64,000 nt of DNA from Alphaproteobacteria bacterium (GCA_028284945.1 JANQQJ010000035.1:23219-87218); one strand, 5' to 3'. Counted from the stretch's first letter, positions 1 to 8,148 are shown. Made by a program: numbers and translations. The notes: generated by a model from the letters alone, not told the origin.

Positions 1-72
1 ATTCTCGTCTGCCGCGGCTTTGCCGGACGGTGTTTCGGCCAGCGCCGAAGGGGTTTGCGCCTGTGTGTTCAT
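1..72 (-). CDS. Partial CDS, 5' end of an unidentified divergent gene
   Basis: An open frame on the minus strand starts with ATG at 72 and runs off the window edge. The 24 visible residues begin MNTQAQTPSALAE and are Ala/Thr/Pro-rich, like a disordered leader, with no stop. It would be divergent from hpnA, with about 68 bases between the two starts. The neighbour suggests a hopanoid or isoprenoid gene, but that is inference only; too little is visible to assign a function. Confidence 0.4.
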   Translation of the reverse strand, partial: MNTQAQTPSALAETPSGKAAADEN

Positions 73-140
73 GAGACCGCGGAATCTAGGACCCATTAAC
101 CAGATTGCCAAGGACCGCAACAGGCGTATAACCAAGATTG

Positions 141-1124
141 ATGACAGCGTTCGTAACGGGTGCAACCGGATTTATCGGCGCGGCAGTGGTCAGGCGGCTG
201 CTGGATCGCGGAGAGCAGGTTCGTGCGCTTGTCAGGCCAGGCAGCGACCGGCGCAATCTCGAGGGGCTGAACGTCGACCTTTTTGAAGGGGAGTTATGCG
301 CTGGCGATGCCGTGTGCCGCGGTTTGGAGGGCTGTGACAGCGTGTTTCATCTGGCGGCGGATTACCGCCTTTGGATGCGCAATCCAGATGCCATGTATAA
401 AACCAATATTGATGGTTCCAGCAGGTTGGTGCGATGTGCTGCGTCAGCGGGCGTATCCCGCGTCGTCTATACCAGCAGTGTTGCGACTCTGGGGCATACC
501 AATGACGGCAGCCCGGCTGATGAAAAAACCCCCAGCGCGCTCAGTGACATGATCGGGCACTACAAGCGGTCCAAATTCCTCGCCGAACAGGCCGTATTGG
601 GGGAGGGGGTGGCTGTTGTGGTTGTAAATCCTTCCACGCCGGTCGGGCCCGGTGATGTTAAGCCAACGCCCACCGGCCGGGTGATCGTCGAAGCGGGCAG
701 CGGCAACATGCCCGCCTTCGTCGATACCGGGCTCAATATTGCGCATGTCGATGACGTGGCGGAAGGCCACGTGCTGGCCCGCGATAACGGCAAGCCGGGC
801 GAGCGCTATGTGCTGGGCGGGACCGATATGACGTTGCAGGAGTTGTTGGTGAGTATCGCGCAGCTGTTGGGGCGCAGGCCGCCGCGGTTCAAGTTGCCGC
901 GCTGGGCGGTTTATCCGGTCGCGGTCGCGGCAGAAGCGCGTGCCAGGTTGACGGGATCCGGGGAACCGTTCGTTACGACGGAGGGGCTGAAGATGGCGAG
1001 ACAGCACATGTTCTTTTCATCAGCCAAGGCAAAGAAAGAGCTCGGCTATAGATTCAGACCGGCGAGTGAAGCGATCAGCGATGCTGTGACCTGGTTCCGG
1101 CGACATGGCTATATCGGTGACTAA
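141..1124 (+). CDS. hpnA: Hopanoid-associated sugar epimerase (HpnA-like)
   Basis: This 327-residue extended short-chain dehydrogenase opens with the NAD(P)-binding motif TGATGFIGAAVVRRLL at residues 6-21. It carries the catalytic YxxxK as YKRSK near residue 140 and a VVNPSTPVGPGD segment typical of the HpnA group. HpnA is a cytosolic enzyme thought to act on the sugar-derived part of hopanoid side chains. ATG 141 is preferred to TTG 138; no strong Shine-Dalgarno is visible. The stop lies only 3 bases before the carotenoid oxygenase gene, so the two are probably co-transcribed. The family assignment is confident. The exact substrate is not shown by sequence. Confidence 0.85.
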   Translation: MTAFVTGATGFIGAAVVRRLLDRGEQVRALVRPGSDRRNLEGLNVDLFEGELCAGDAVCRGLEGCDSVFHLAADYRLWMRNPDAMYKTNIDGSSRLVRCAASAGVSRVVYTSSVATLGHTNDGSPADEKTPSALSDMIGHYKRSKFLAEQAVLGEGVAVVVVNPSTPVGPGDVKPTPTGRVIVEAGSGNMPAFVDTGLNIAHVDDVAEGHVLARDNGKPGERYVLGGTDMTLQELLVSIAQLLGRRPPRFKLPRWAVYPVAVAAEARARLTGSGEPFVTTEGLKMARQHMFFSSAKAKKELGYRFRPASEAISDAVTWFRRHGYIGD

Positions 1125-1127
1125 CAA

Positions 1128-2588
1128 ATGACGCTGGACATTACAGAGCAGGTATTGGGCAGCGCGGCGCTTGACGTGCCAGGCCGTCCCGATTGGGCAT
1201 TGTCGCACGATAACCCTTATCTGCACGGGGTCTATGCGCCGCTTTCGACTGAGACGGCGGTAATCAGCCTTGACGTGATTGGCGAAATCCCACGTGACCT
1301 GAACGGCACCTATCTTCGCAATGGACCAAATCCGGCGCATGCGCCGATCAACCGCTATCACTGGTTCGATGGCGACGGGATGGTTCATGCCGTTCATTTC
1401 GATGATGGTAAGGCCAGCTATCGCAGCCGTTGGGTCCGCACCACGGGTTTTGCCAGAGAAGCAACAGACGGTCATGCGGTCTGGCCCGGTATGATGGGGC
1501 CATTTGATTTTTCGCTACCAGGCGGTCCGGTCAAAGATACCGCCAATACCGATCTGTTGGCGGTGGGCGGCCGGGTTCTGGCGCTTTGGTACAACGCGGG
1601 CACACCCTATTGGCTTGACGTAGAGACGCTTGAGACCTTGGGGCCAGAAACGTTTCAGGGGCAGGTCAAACATTCTATTTCGGCACATGCCAAATACGAT
1701 GAGCGCACCGGTGAATTGCTGTTCTTCACCTATGGCGACGAACCGCCCTATATGACTGTGGGCGTTGCTTCTCCGGATGGCCGTCTCAAACGACGCATGG
1801 AGGTGGACCTGCCGGGGCCGCGGCTGCCGCATGATATGGGGTTCACGGAGAACTACGCCGTCGTTCACGATCTGCCGTTCTTTCACGATCTGGACATTTT
1901 GCGGCAGCACAAGAAGCGGGTGATCCGTTTCCATCGTGACATACCGTCGCGGTTCGGGTTGGTGCGCCGGGACGGCAGCGGTGAAACCCGCTGGTTCGAG
2001 GCCGAGCCCTGCTACATCTATCACGTGATCAATTGCTGGGAGGAGGGTGACGAGATCGTGATGGACGCCTGCCGTTGCGACGACCCGCTCCCCAAACCCA
2101 ATCCGGATGAGGGGGCGCTGGCCTCCATGCTCGCCTATCTTCGTCTTCAAGCGACGTTGCACCGTTGGCGGTTCAATCTGAAAACCGGTGAAACACGTGA
2201 GGAGCTCCTGGACGATCTGAGCGCGGAATTCCCCGCGATCAACAACAGGATTGGCGGGCGCCAGTCCAGATATTGCTACAGCCAGATTATCCCGCAGGCG
2301 CCTACACTCAGTTTCACCGGGCTCATCAAATACGACACGGCCACCGGCCGGTCGTGGCGTTATGATTATGGCGACGGTGTATTCGGGTCAGAGGTGGCGT
2401 TCGCACCACGTGACGGTGCATCAGATGAAGATGACGGCTACGCCATTACCTATGTCACCGATACGTCTGACTGGACGTCGCAGTGTCTGGTGTTTGACGC
2501 TCACAACATTGAGGCTGGACCGCTATGCCGGGTTCAGCTTCCCGGCCGCATCCCCGCTGGCTTCCACGCGACCTGGGCGCTGGGTTAG
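1128..2588 (+). CDS. Carotenoid oxygenase family protein (RPE65/lignostilbene dioxygenase type)
   Basis: The 486-residue protein has the carotenoid cleavage oxygenase signature. NGTYLRNGPNP lies near the N-terminus. The four iron-ligand histidines occur in order within ISAHAKYD, LPHDMGF, YIYHVIN and the C-terminal GFHATW. These enzymes use Fe(II) and O2 to cleave a conjugated or interphenyl C=C bond of carotenoids, apocarotenoids or stilbenes. Length fits the family (about 450-500). It follows hpnA after 3 bases, placing an isoprenoid-cleavage enzyme beside a hopanoid gene. The 3' end overlaps the stop of the convergent MFS gene by 4 bases. The actual substrate cannot be read from sequence. 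Confidence 0.88.
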   Translation: MTLDITEQVLGSAALDVPGRPDWALSHDNPYLHGVYAPLSTETAVISLDVIGEIPRDLNGTYLRNGPNPAHAPINRYHWFDGDGMVHAVHFDDGKASYRSRWVRTTGFAREATDGHAVWPGMMGPFDFSLPGGPVKDTANTDLLAVGGRVLALWYNAGTPYWLDVETLETLGPETFQGQVKHSISAHAKYDERTGELLFFTYGDEPPYMTVGVASPDGRLKRRMEVDLPGPRLPHDMGFTENYAVVHDLPFFHDLDILRQHKKRVIRFHRDIPSRFGLVRRDGSGETRWFEAEPCYIYHVINCWEEGDEIVMDACRCDDPLPKPNPDEGALASMLAYLRLQATLHRWRFNLKTGETREELLDDLSAEFPAINNRIGGRQSRYCYSQIIPQAPTLSFTGLIKYDTATGRSWRYDYGDGVFGSEVAFAPRDGASDEDDGYAITYVTDTSDWTSQCLVFDAHNIEAGPLCRVQLPGRIPAGFHATWALG

Positions 2589-3928
2589 GCTTTAGCTGCT
2601 TCAAGGTCCGCGCTGATGGTGCGCGCGGCCCGGAAGAAGTGGAAGGATGCCCAGACATAGATGAACAAGAAACTGAGCATGGTATAGCGCAGCGACTCTG
2701 TCCCGAACCATTCGTCCATCACGTCACTGACGATGCCGATGGTCAGTGGTCCCAGCCCCATGCCGATCAGATTGGTGACCAGCAGGAAAATCGCCACCGT
2801 CGTGGCACGCATGCGCAGCGACACCATCTGCTGCAGCATGGCATTGGTGGGGCCCAGGTAACAGGAATAGGCCGCTCCCGGCACAATCATCATCAGGATC
2901 GCGACCAGTGAGGAGGATACCTCGGTGCCGGCGATGGTATAGGTCGTGGCCGGCATCAACATGATGACGGCCGAAAACGGGACAGCGGGCAGGATCGCCA
3001 GTGCGGGAATCCGCATGTACCAGCGCGGGTCCTGGCTGCCCCATTTGTCGGCCAGCCAGCCGCCCAACAAGGCGCCACCGACGCCGCCGAGGATGAAGAC
3101 AGGGCCCAGTTTCAAGCCGATTTCCGCTGACGTCAGGCCGTGAGACCGCTCAAAGAAGGCCGGTATCCATGTCTGGGAGCCATAGCCACCGAAGACGATC
3201 AGCGAGGCGCCGACGGTCATATGGAACAGCGATCGCCGCTTACGGATAAAGCGCAGAACCTCCATGAAGTTGGGAATCGGGCCATCCGCTGCGTGCAGCT
3301 TGTCAGACAGGCCACGCGGGGGCTCGCGCAGGGTGAAGTGAACGACCACCGCCACCAGAATGCCCGGCAGGCCCACGACGTAAAGCGCGATACGCCAGTC
3401 ATAAATTTCGTTGATGTAGCCGCCCAGGCCATAGCCCATCAACGTGCCCAGTGGGACACCCAGACCGAACACGCCCATGGCAAAGGCACGTTTTCCCTGC
3501 GGAAAATAATCCGCAATGATCGATTGTGAGGGCGGCACACAACCGGCTTCCCCGACGCCGACGCCCATGCGGGCGATCAACAGCTGCCAGAAATTTCCCG
3601 CCAGGCCGCAGACGGCCGTCATCGCGCTCCACAATGTCAATGAAATGGTGATGATGCGGGTGCGGTTATGCCGGTCTGCCAGCCGTGCGATGGGGATGCC
3701 CAGCGTGGCGTAGAAAATCGCAAAGGCAAAGCCGGACATCGCGCCAGCCTGCGTGTCTGACAGCTTCAGGTCTTCGGTGATGGAATTCAGCAGGATCGCA
3801 ATGATGTTGCGGTCCATATGGCTGAAGGCAAAGACCACCGTCAGCAGAATAAGCGTATACCACCGATAGGATTTGGAATAGGCCGCGCCGCCACTGTCCC
3901 GGGCATCGATTGTCGGTGTCGCGGTCAG
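2585..3928 (-). CDS. MFS transporter, spinster-like group, with a probable CTG start
   Basis: A major facilitator superfamily permease with about 12 membrane segments. The loop 2-3 motif reads GIPIARLADRHNRTR, and HMDRNIIAILLNSITEDL follows TM1, as in spinster-like MFS proteins. The first canonical start is GTG 3838, but this would cut TM1 in half. The frame stays open upstream for 38 more codons and encodes the natural lead-in YSKSYRWYTLILLT. That stretch has no ATG, GTG or TTG. CTG at 3928 gives a 447-residue protein starting (M)TATPTIDARDSGG. A frameshift or sequencing error is the alternative. It is divergent from the isomerase gene, and its substrate is unknown. Confidence 0.8.
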   Translation of the reverse strand: MTATPTIDARDSGGAAYSKSYRWYTLILLTVVFAFSHMDRNIIAILLNSITEDLKLSDTQAGAMSGFAFAIFYATLGIPIARLADRHNRTRIITISLTLWSAMTAVCGLAGNFWQLLIARMGVGVGEAGCVPPSQSIIADYFPQGKRAFAMGVFGLGVPLGTLMGYGLGGYINEIYDWRIALYVVGLPGILVAVVVHFTLREPPRGLSDKLHAADGPIPNFMEVLRFIRKRRSLFHMTVGASLIVFGGYGSQTWIPAFFERSHGLTSAEIGLKLGPVFILGGVGGALLGGWLADKWGSQDPRWYMRIPALAILPAVPFSAVIMLMPATTYTIAGTEVSSSLVAILMMIVPGAAYSCYLGPTNAMLQQMVSLRMRATTVAIFLLVTNLIGMGLGPLTIGIVSDVMDEWFGTESLRYTMLSFLFIYVWASFHFFRAARTISADLEAAKA

Positions 3929-4083
3929 GGTTCGTCTCGCACTATCAGAGGGTCACACAAGGTTGTAGGGGTGGTTCCGGTTACGCGCAACTGTAGGGTC
4001 CTAGAAAATTCTTGCAATGGCTTGGGCTCGCTGCAGGATAGCGCGCGGCTTGTTGGCCGATGCGTGTTGTGTACGTGTCTTGG

Positions 4084-4096
4084 GGAGGAACCGATT
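4084..4096 (+). promoter_or_regulatory. Shine-Dalgarno that selects a rare ATT start
   Basis: GGAGGAACCG immediately precedes ATT ACC ACG at 4094. The spacing is 5-6 bases and no in-frame ATG exists nearby, so the site supports ATT initiation. Confidence 0.55.
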
Positions 4097-4702
4097 ACCA
4101 CGCCGATAGAATTCTATTTTGATTTCGTCTCGCCCTTTGGGTTTTTTGCCGCGACGCAGATCGATGATCTCGCAGCAAAACATGGCCGTAGCGTGGCCTG
4201 GAAACCATTTAATCTGCGAACCGTGGCGATGACCGTCGGATTCGACCGTCCGATGATCGCTTATCCGATCAAGGGCTCTTATTTCGCTCATGATATCCCG
4301 CGCATGGCGCGGCTTTTCGGGATCGATCCCTGGAACGTCGCTGATATTCAGGCTGTCAAGCCGGCGGTGGGCGCGCGTGCATTCTATTGGGTTGCCGATC
4401 AGGATGAGGCCAAGGCCAAACAGCTGGCCCTGTGGCTCTATCGGAAAATCTACTCAGAAGGGGTGCCTATGTCGGACCCGGCGGCGATCGCGGCCTATGT
4501 TGGAGAGATGGGGCTCGATAGCGAGGCATTGGCAGCGGCCCTGGCTGGTGATGAATTGAGGACGCGGTATAAAGAGGTCACCCAGGCGGCCATGGACAAA
4601 GGGGTTTTCGGATCACCTTTTTTCATTGTCGATGGGGAACCCTTTTTCGGGTCAGACCGGTTGTGGATGATAGACAAATGGTTGGCTGATGGCGGATGGT
4701 GA
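4094..4702 (+). CDS. DsbA-family / 2-hydroxychromene-2-carboxylate isomerase-like protein, probable ATT start
   Basis: A 202-residue thioredoxin-fold protein of the kappa-GST/HCCA isomerase group. It opens (M)TTPIEFYFDFVSPFGFFAA, with the catalytic-type Ser in place of a CxxC, and ends with GVFGSPFFIVDGEPFFGSDR, the usual C-terminal signature. Such enzymes isomerise aromatic-pathway intermediates with glutathione; the substrate here is unknown. No ATG is available. A strong Shine-Dalgarno (GGAGGA, 4083-4088) sits 5-6 bases before ATT 4094, exactly where homologues begin. GTG 4064 and TTG 4067 lack a ribosome-binding site and would add a Cys-rich extension. The 3' end overlaps the kinase gene by 14 bases. 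Confidence 0.82.
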   Translation: MTTPIEFYFDFVSPFGFFAATQIDDLAAKHGRSVAWKPFNLRTVAMTVGFDRPMIAYPIKGSYFAHDIPRMARLFGIDPWNVADIQAVKPAVGARAFYWVADQDEAKAKQLALWLYRKIYSEGVPMSDPAAIAAYVGEMGLDSEALAAALAGDELRTRYKEVTQAAMDKGVFGSPFFIVDGEPFFGSDRLWMIDKWLADGGW

Positions 4703-5699
4703 GTTCGAGTCTGCGCTGAATGCGGCGGCCATCAAATATATCGATGGCGCGACAGGCATAGCCGGATTGCAGCGTCTGACGGCAGGTGCGTCGCAAGAGA
4801 CCTGGGCGTTTGATGCCCAGACCGGAGAATCTGCCATTCCCCTGATCTTGCGGCGTTCTCCCGGTGGCGTGCCGGAGAGCGAGGCCAAGGCGGCGACCCA
4901 GAGGAACGAAGCCAGGGTAATCCAGATCTGTTTTGAACATGGCGTCAAGGCGCCGGAGGTCATGTTCTCACTCAAGCCTGAAGATGGTTTGGGCGTCGGA
5001 TATGTGATGGCCCGGATCGATGGTGAAACACTGGCCCCACGCATCCTGCGTGATGACACCTATGCGGACGCCCGGCCCAAACTGGCGGGGCAGTGTGGCG
5101 AAATTCTGGCTCCGATCCACGCGGTGCCGCGAGAGAAAGTCGATTTCCTCGAAGAGATCACGCCGCAGGATCATTGGCAGAACACCTGGGAGGCCTACGA
5201 AAAGTACTTCCTGGAGTGGTCGCCGTCTCCCGTCTTCGACTATGCCTTTGCCTGGCTGAAGGAGCGCGTGCCTGCGCGCGACCGCGTGACGCTTGTCCAT
5301 GGCGACTTCCGCAATGGCAATTTGATTTATGGGCCCGAAGGTGTTCGGGCGGTGCTCGACTGGGAGATCGCCCACATCGGCGATCCGATGGAGGATCTCG
5401 CCTGGATCTGCGTCAATTCGTGGCGCTTCGGCAATATCGACAGGCCGGTCGGGGGCTTTGGCGAACGCGAACAGATGTTCGAGGGGTATGAACGCGCCAG
5501 TGGCATCAAGGTTGATCCTGACCGCGTCAAATATTGGGAAATTTTCGGCAGCCTGCGCTGGGGCGTCACCTGCAGGGGCATGGCGTTCACGCATCTTACA
5601 GGCCATGACCGGTCGGTCGAGCGGCCAGCCATTGGCCGCAGGTCATCGGAATGCGAGGCTGACCTGATGATTCTCTTGGGAGGCGCCGATGCGTCCTGA
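4689..5699 (+). CDS. Phosphotransferase family protein (APH/ACAD11-N/LvaA-like kinase)
   Basis: A 336-residue aminoglycoside-phosphotransferase-fold kinase. The catalytic loop reads LVHGDFRNGNLIY near residue 205 and the Mg-binding segment VLDWEIAHIGDPMEDL follows. This subgroup is known from acyl-CoA metabolism (the ACAD11 N-terminal domain, and LvaA, which phosphorylates 4-hydroxyacyl-CoA) rather than from antibiotic resistance. It overlaps the isomerase gene upstream and DUF6285 downstream, indicating one operon. The paired small protein strengthens the LvaA-like reading. No acyl-CoA dehydrogenase partner is adjacent, so the pathway remains inferred. Confidence 0.83.
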   Translation: MADGEFESALNAAAIKYIDGATGIAGLQRLTAGASQETWAFDAQTGESAIPLILRRSPGGVPESEAKAATQRNEARVIQICFEHGVKAPEVMFSLKPEDGLGVGYVMARIDGETLAPRILRDDTYADARPKLAGQCGEILAPIHAVPREKVDFLEEITPQDHWQNTWEAYEKYFLEWSPSPVFDYAFAWLKERVPARDRVTLVHGDFRNGNLIYGPEGVRAVLDWEIAHIGDPMEDLAWICVNSWRFGNIDRPVGGFGEREQMFEGYERASGIKVDPDRVKYWEIFGSLRWGVTCRGMAFTHLTGHDRSVERPAIGRRSSECEADLMILLGGADAS

Positions 5700-6066
5700 C
5701 CGTCCAACTGCCGAGGAACTTCTGGAAGCCGTCGAGGAATTCCTGCGCGAGCGGGCGATCCCGGAGTTGCAGGGGCAATCATCCTTTCACGCGCGTGTCG
5801 CGGCCAATGTGGTGGGCGCCGTCCGCCGCGAAATTGCCGAGTCAGCGCCGATTGAGGCTGACCAGCACCGCCGGTTGCTTGCGCTTCTAAAGCATGACGG
5901 TGACGTGGAAACCCTCAATAGGGAGCTCTGCGAGCAGATCCGGGCAGGGCAGTGGGACCTGGCGGATGCCGACCTGCTGTATCACCTGCGTCAGGTCGCC
6001 ATCGAAAATCTGGGTGTCGATAACCCGCGTTACTCTGCCTACAAAAGGCTGACAGGGCAGGGTTAA
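5689..6066 (+). CDS. DUF6285 domain protein, probable partner of the upstream kinase
   Basis: A 125-residue, mostly helical soluble protein starting MRPDRPTAEELLEAVEEFL, with a conserved RVAANVVGAVRRE helix and a C-terminal NPRYSAYKRL. I recognise it as DUF6285, a family that sits beside APH-type kinases of acyl-CoA pathways. The start overlaps the kinase stop by 11 bases. By analogy with the small accessory protein LvaB that Pseudomonas LvaA requires, it may activate or stabilise the kinase; this is inference. Its stop abuts the convergent TetR gene with a 4-base overlap. Confidence 0.75.
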   Translation: MRPDRPTAEELLEAVEEFLRERAIPELQGQSSFHARVAANVVGAVRREIAESAPIEADQHRRLLALLKHDGDVETLNRELCEQIRAGQWDLADADLLYHLRQVAIENLGVDNPRYSAYKRLTGQG

Positions 6067-6707
6067 CGCCGCTGCTGCTGACTGAGCAGGTCGCTCATCA
6101 TCTGTTTTAGCAGGTCAAGCACCGCCTGTTCGCGGCGTTCGGTATCGTTGCCAAATTGAATAGCTGCGAGCCCTTCAAGCGCCACCCTCAATAGATCGCG
6201 GGCGATGTCGTAGACGTCGTCCGGCACTTCGGACAGTTCAGCATAGACTTCGCGGCCCACCTCCAGCCGGCGGCGGTCATACCGCTTGGCCGCCTTGTCG
6301 ACAATGGGTTTGAGTTCGGGCGCTGTGCGTGCAGCGGCCTGCAGTTCCTGCCATGCCACGAACAGCGGGTGCTTTACGAACCGCCAGTAAATGTCGACGC
6401 CGGACGAAAACCGGTTGGCGGTCGCGGGCATCTTTCGCAGTTCTTCAGCATAGGTGTCGATCCACTGGTCAATCATGTGGTCGATGGAGGCGGCCAGAAC
6501 ATCGCTGGTCGTGGGGAAATAGTATTGAACCGCGCCACGTGTGACCCCGGCAAACCGGGCGATTTCCGTGGTCGTCGTGCGGTGATAGCCCAGTTCGATA
6601 AAGCACTGCACCGTCGCATCCAGTATGGCGTTGCGGGTCGCGACGCTTTTCTTGGTCTGATATTTGCGCGGCTCTGACTCTGCCGTGGGGGTGGTGGTCT
6701 TGGTCAC
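6063..6707 (-). CDS. TetR/AcrR family transcriptional regulator
   Basis: A 214-residue regulator. The N-terminal helix-turn-helix lies at about residues 20-65 (RNAILDATVQCFIELGYHR, then TEIARFAGVTRGAVQYYFP), followed by a helical ligand-binding domain. The protein starts with a Thr/Lys-rich tail and contains the usual YYF recognition-helix end. It is divergent from the nitronate monooxygenase-like gene, with about 190 bases between starts that include a perfect 18-bp interrupted palindrome at 6803-6820. It probably represses that gene, its own gene, or both. The ligand cannot be predicted. Confidence 0.85.
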   Translation of the reverse strand: MTKTTTPTAESEPRKYQTKKSVATRNAILDATVQCFIELGYHRTTTTEIARFAGVTRGAVQYYFPTTSDVLAASIDHMIDQWIDTYAEELRKMPATANRFSSGVDIYWRFVKHPLFVAWQELQAAARTAPELKPIVDKAAKRYDRRRLEVGREVYAELSEVPDDVYDIARDLLRVALEGLAAIQFGNDTERREQAVLDLLKQMMSDLLSQQQRR

Positions 6708-6802
6708 AATATCTTCACTGGTTTACATACTCGGTGCGTAGCTAATCATTTCGCGGTGGGTCCGCCAAGCGTTTTCAGCATCCGTAACTTTTTTCGTTGG
6801 CC

Positions 6803-6820
6803 CATGACAAACCGGTCATG
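6803..6820. promoter_or_regulatory. Candidate TetR operator, CATGAC-N6-GTCATG
   Basis: A perfect inverted repeat with 6-base arms lies between the divergent TetR and nitronate monooxygenase-like genes. Size and position suit a TetR-family dimer. Assignment is inference. Confidence 0.4.
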
Positions 6821-6900
6821 CGTGACTGTTAGCCGTTGATTTGCAGGGCGCACTATGCACGATGAGCCGCCACCAAATCATCAGAAGATTGAGCAAGCCT

Positions 6901-7839
6901 ATGAACCGCGTTCTCGACCACTTGGGCACCCAATATCCGATCATTCAGTCGCCGATGGGCTTTATCGCCCGGTCGCAGCTTGCGTCGGCCGTGTCGAACG
7001 CCGGCGGGATGGGAATCATCGAGACGTCGTCGGGTGAGATCGAGCAGTGCATGGAAGAAATTCGCAAGATGCACGATCTGACGGACAAGCCGTTTGGGGT
7101 CAATCTGGCGCTTCTGTTCCTGCGGGACGAAGCCATGATCGACATGGTGATCGACGAAGGTGTGAAGTTCATCACGACATCGGCTGGCAATCCGGCCAAA
7201 TATATCGACCGCCTGAAACGGCACGATATCATCGTCTATCACGCGGTCCCAACCGCGGAGATGGCGATGAAAGCCGTCGGCGCGGGCGTTGACGGTCTGA
7301 TTGTCGAAGGCGCCGAAGGGGGCGGGTTCAAGAACCCGGAGGAGGTCTCACTGCCCGTGCTACTGCAGACCATTCGCGACCAGACCGATATCCCGATGGT
7401 TGCAGCGGGCGGCATTGTCGATGGCCGCGGCATGGCGGCAGCGTTTTCGGCTGGGGCGGAAGCCATTCAAATGGGCACGCGGTTTGTCAGCGCGCTGGAA
7501 AGCCCGGTTCACATCAATTTCAAGAACGCCATTGTCGACTCAGTCGAGACCGGGACGGTGGTGTTGAACAAGAAATCATCGCCGTGCGTAAGGGCCCTTA
7601 AAACAGAAAGGACCATGGCAATCCACGAGGCGGGCGTGATGGAACGTTCCGTCGTCTTCGGCGATATCCTGGACCTCTATTTTGGTGGCGATATGGAATC
7701 CAGCGTCGGCCTGGCAGGGCAGGGCGCGGGCATGATCAGCGAGATTAAGCCGGTCAAACAGATCATTGACGAAACTGTCGACGGGTTCTTTGAAATCGCA
7801 GGCCGGTTTGCGGCGATGTCGCAGTCCAGGGCGTTTTAG
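6901..7839 (+). CDS. Nitronate monooxygenase-like flavoprotein (NMO/enoyl reductase group)
   Basis: A 312-residue TIM-barrel FMN protein. It begins NRVLDHLGTQYPIIQSPMG, and the FMN phosphate-binding region reads GGIVDGRGMAAAFSAGAEAI. The family includes nitronate monooxygenases and FabK-like enoyl reductases. The segment where class I nitronate monooxygenases carry their catalytic His reads EGAEGGGFKN here and has no His, so true nitronate oxidation is doubtful. ATG 6901 is chosen because it begins the conserved domain; an upstream ATG at 6862 would add a basic non-conserved tail. The neighbouring TetR gene is a likely regulator. Confidence 0.78.
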   Translation: MNRVLDHLGTQYPIIQSPMGFIARSQLASAVSNAGGMGIIETSSGEIEQCMEEIRKMHDLTDKPFGVNLALLFLRDEAMIDMVIDEGVKFITTSAGNPAKYIDRLKRHDIIVYHAVPTAEMAMKAVGAGVDGLIVEGAEGGGFKNPEEVSLPVLLQTIRDQTDIPMVAAGGIVDGRGMAAAFSAGAEAIQMGTRFVSALESPVHINFKNAIVDSVETGTVVLNKKSSPCVRALKTERTMAIHEAGVMERSVVFGDILDLYFGGDMESSVGLAGQGAGMISEIKPVKQIIDETVDGFFEIAGRFAAMSQSRAF

Positions 7840-7872
7840 GGCCTCTCTCTTGTGCGCAAGGAAGGTGATCTG

Positions 7873-8148
7873 ATGGCCACACGAACGGTCATTTCCAGGG
7901 TGTCCGGGCATGTTCAGGGTGTCGGTTTCCGCGTCTGGGTGATGCGTGAAGCGCAAGCCCGCGGCGTCAACGGATGGGTGCGCAACTGCCCTGACGGCAC
8001 GGTGGAGGCCGTGTTTTCCGGCGAGCCCGAAGCGGTCATTGAAATGCAGATGCGCTGCTATGTGGGTCCGTCGGCGTCGCGCCCGACGTCAGTCGTCTCT
8101 GATCCCTTTAACGACATACCGGGTGAGGGATTCGAGATCAGGGGCTAG
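7873..8148 (+). CDS. Acylphosphatase
   Basis: A 91-residue protein with the complete acylphosphatase signature. SGHVQGVGFRVWV contains the phosphate-binding loop and Arg, and GWVRNCPDGTVEAVFSG contains the catalytic Asn. The enzyme hydrolyses acyl phosphates in the cytoplasm. Length matches the family. The ATG at 7873 is preceded by AAGGAAGGTGATCTG, a good ribosome-binding site. The gene lies 33 bases after the flavoprotein gene and may be co-transcribed. Its end overlaps the convergent lipoprotein gene by 11 bases. Confidence 0.9.
   Translation: MATRTVISRVSGHVQGVGFRVWVMREAQARGVNGWVRNCPDGTVEAVFSGEPEAVIEMQMRCYVGPSASRPTSVVSDPFNDIPGEGFEIRG

Noticed and set aside
3838..3930. Frameshift at the 5' end of the MFS gene
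   Set aside because: The reading frame continues upstream for 38 codons with sensible MFS-like residues, so a non-canonical start is as good an explanation. A sequencing error cannot be excluded.
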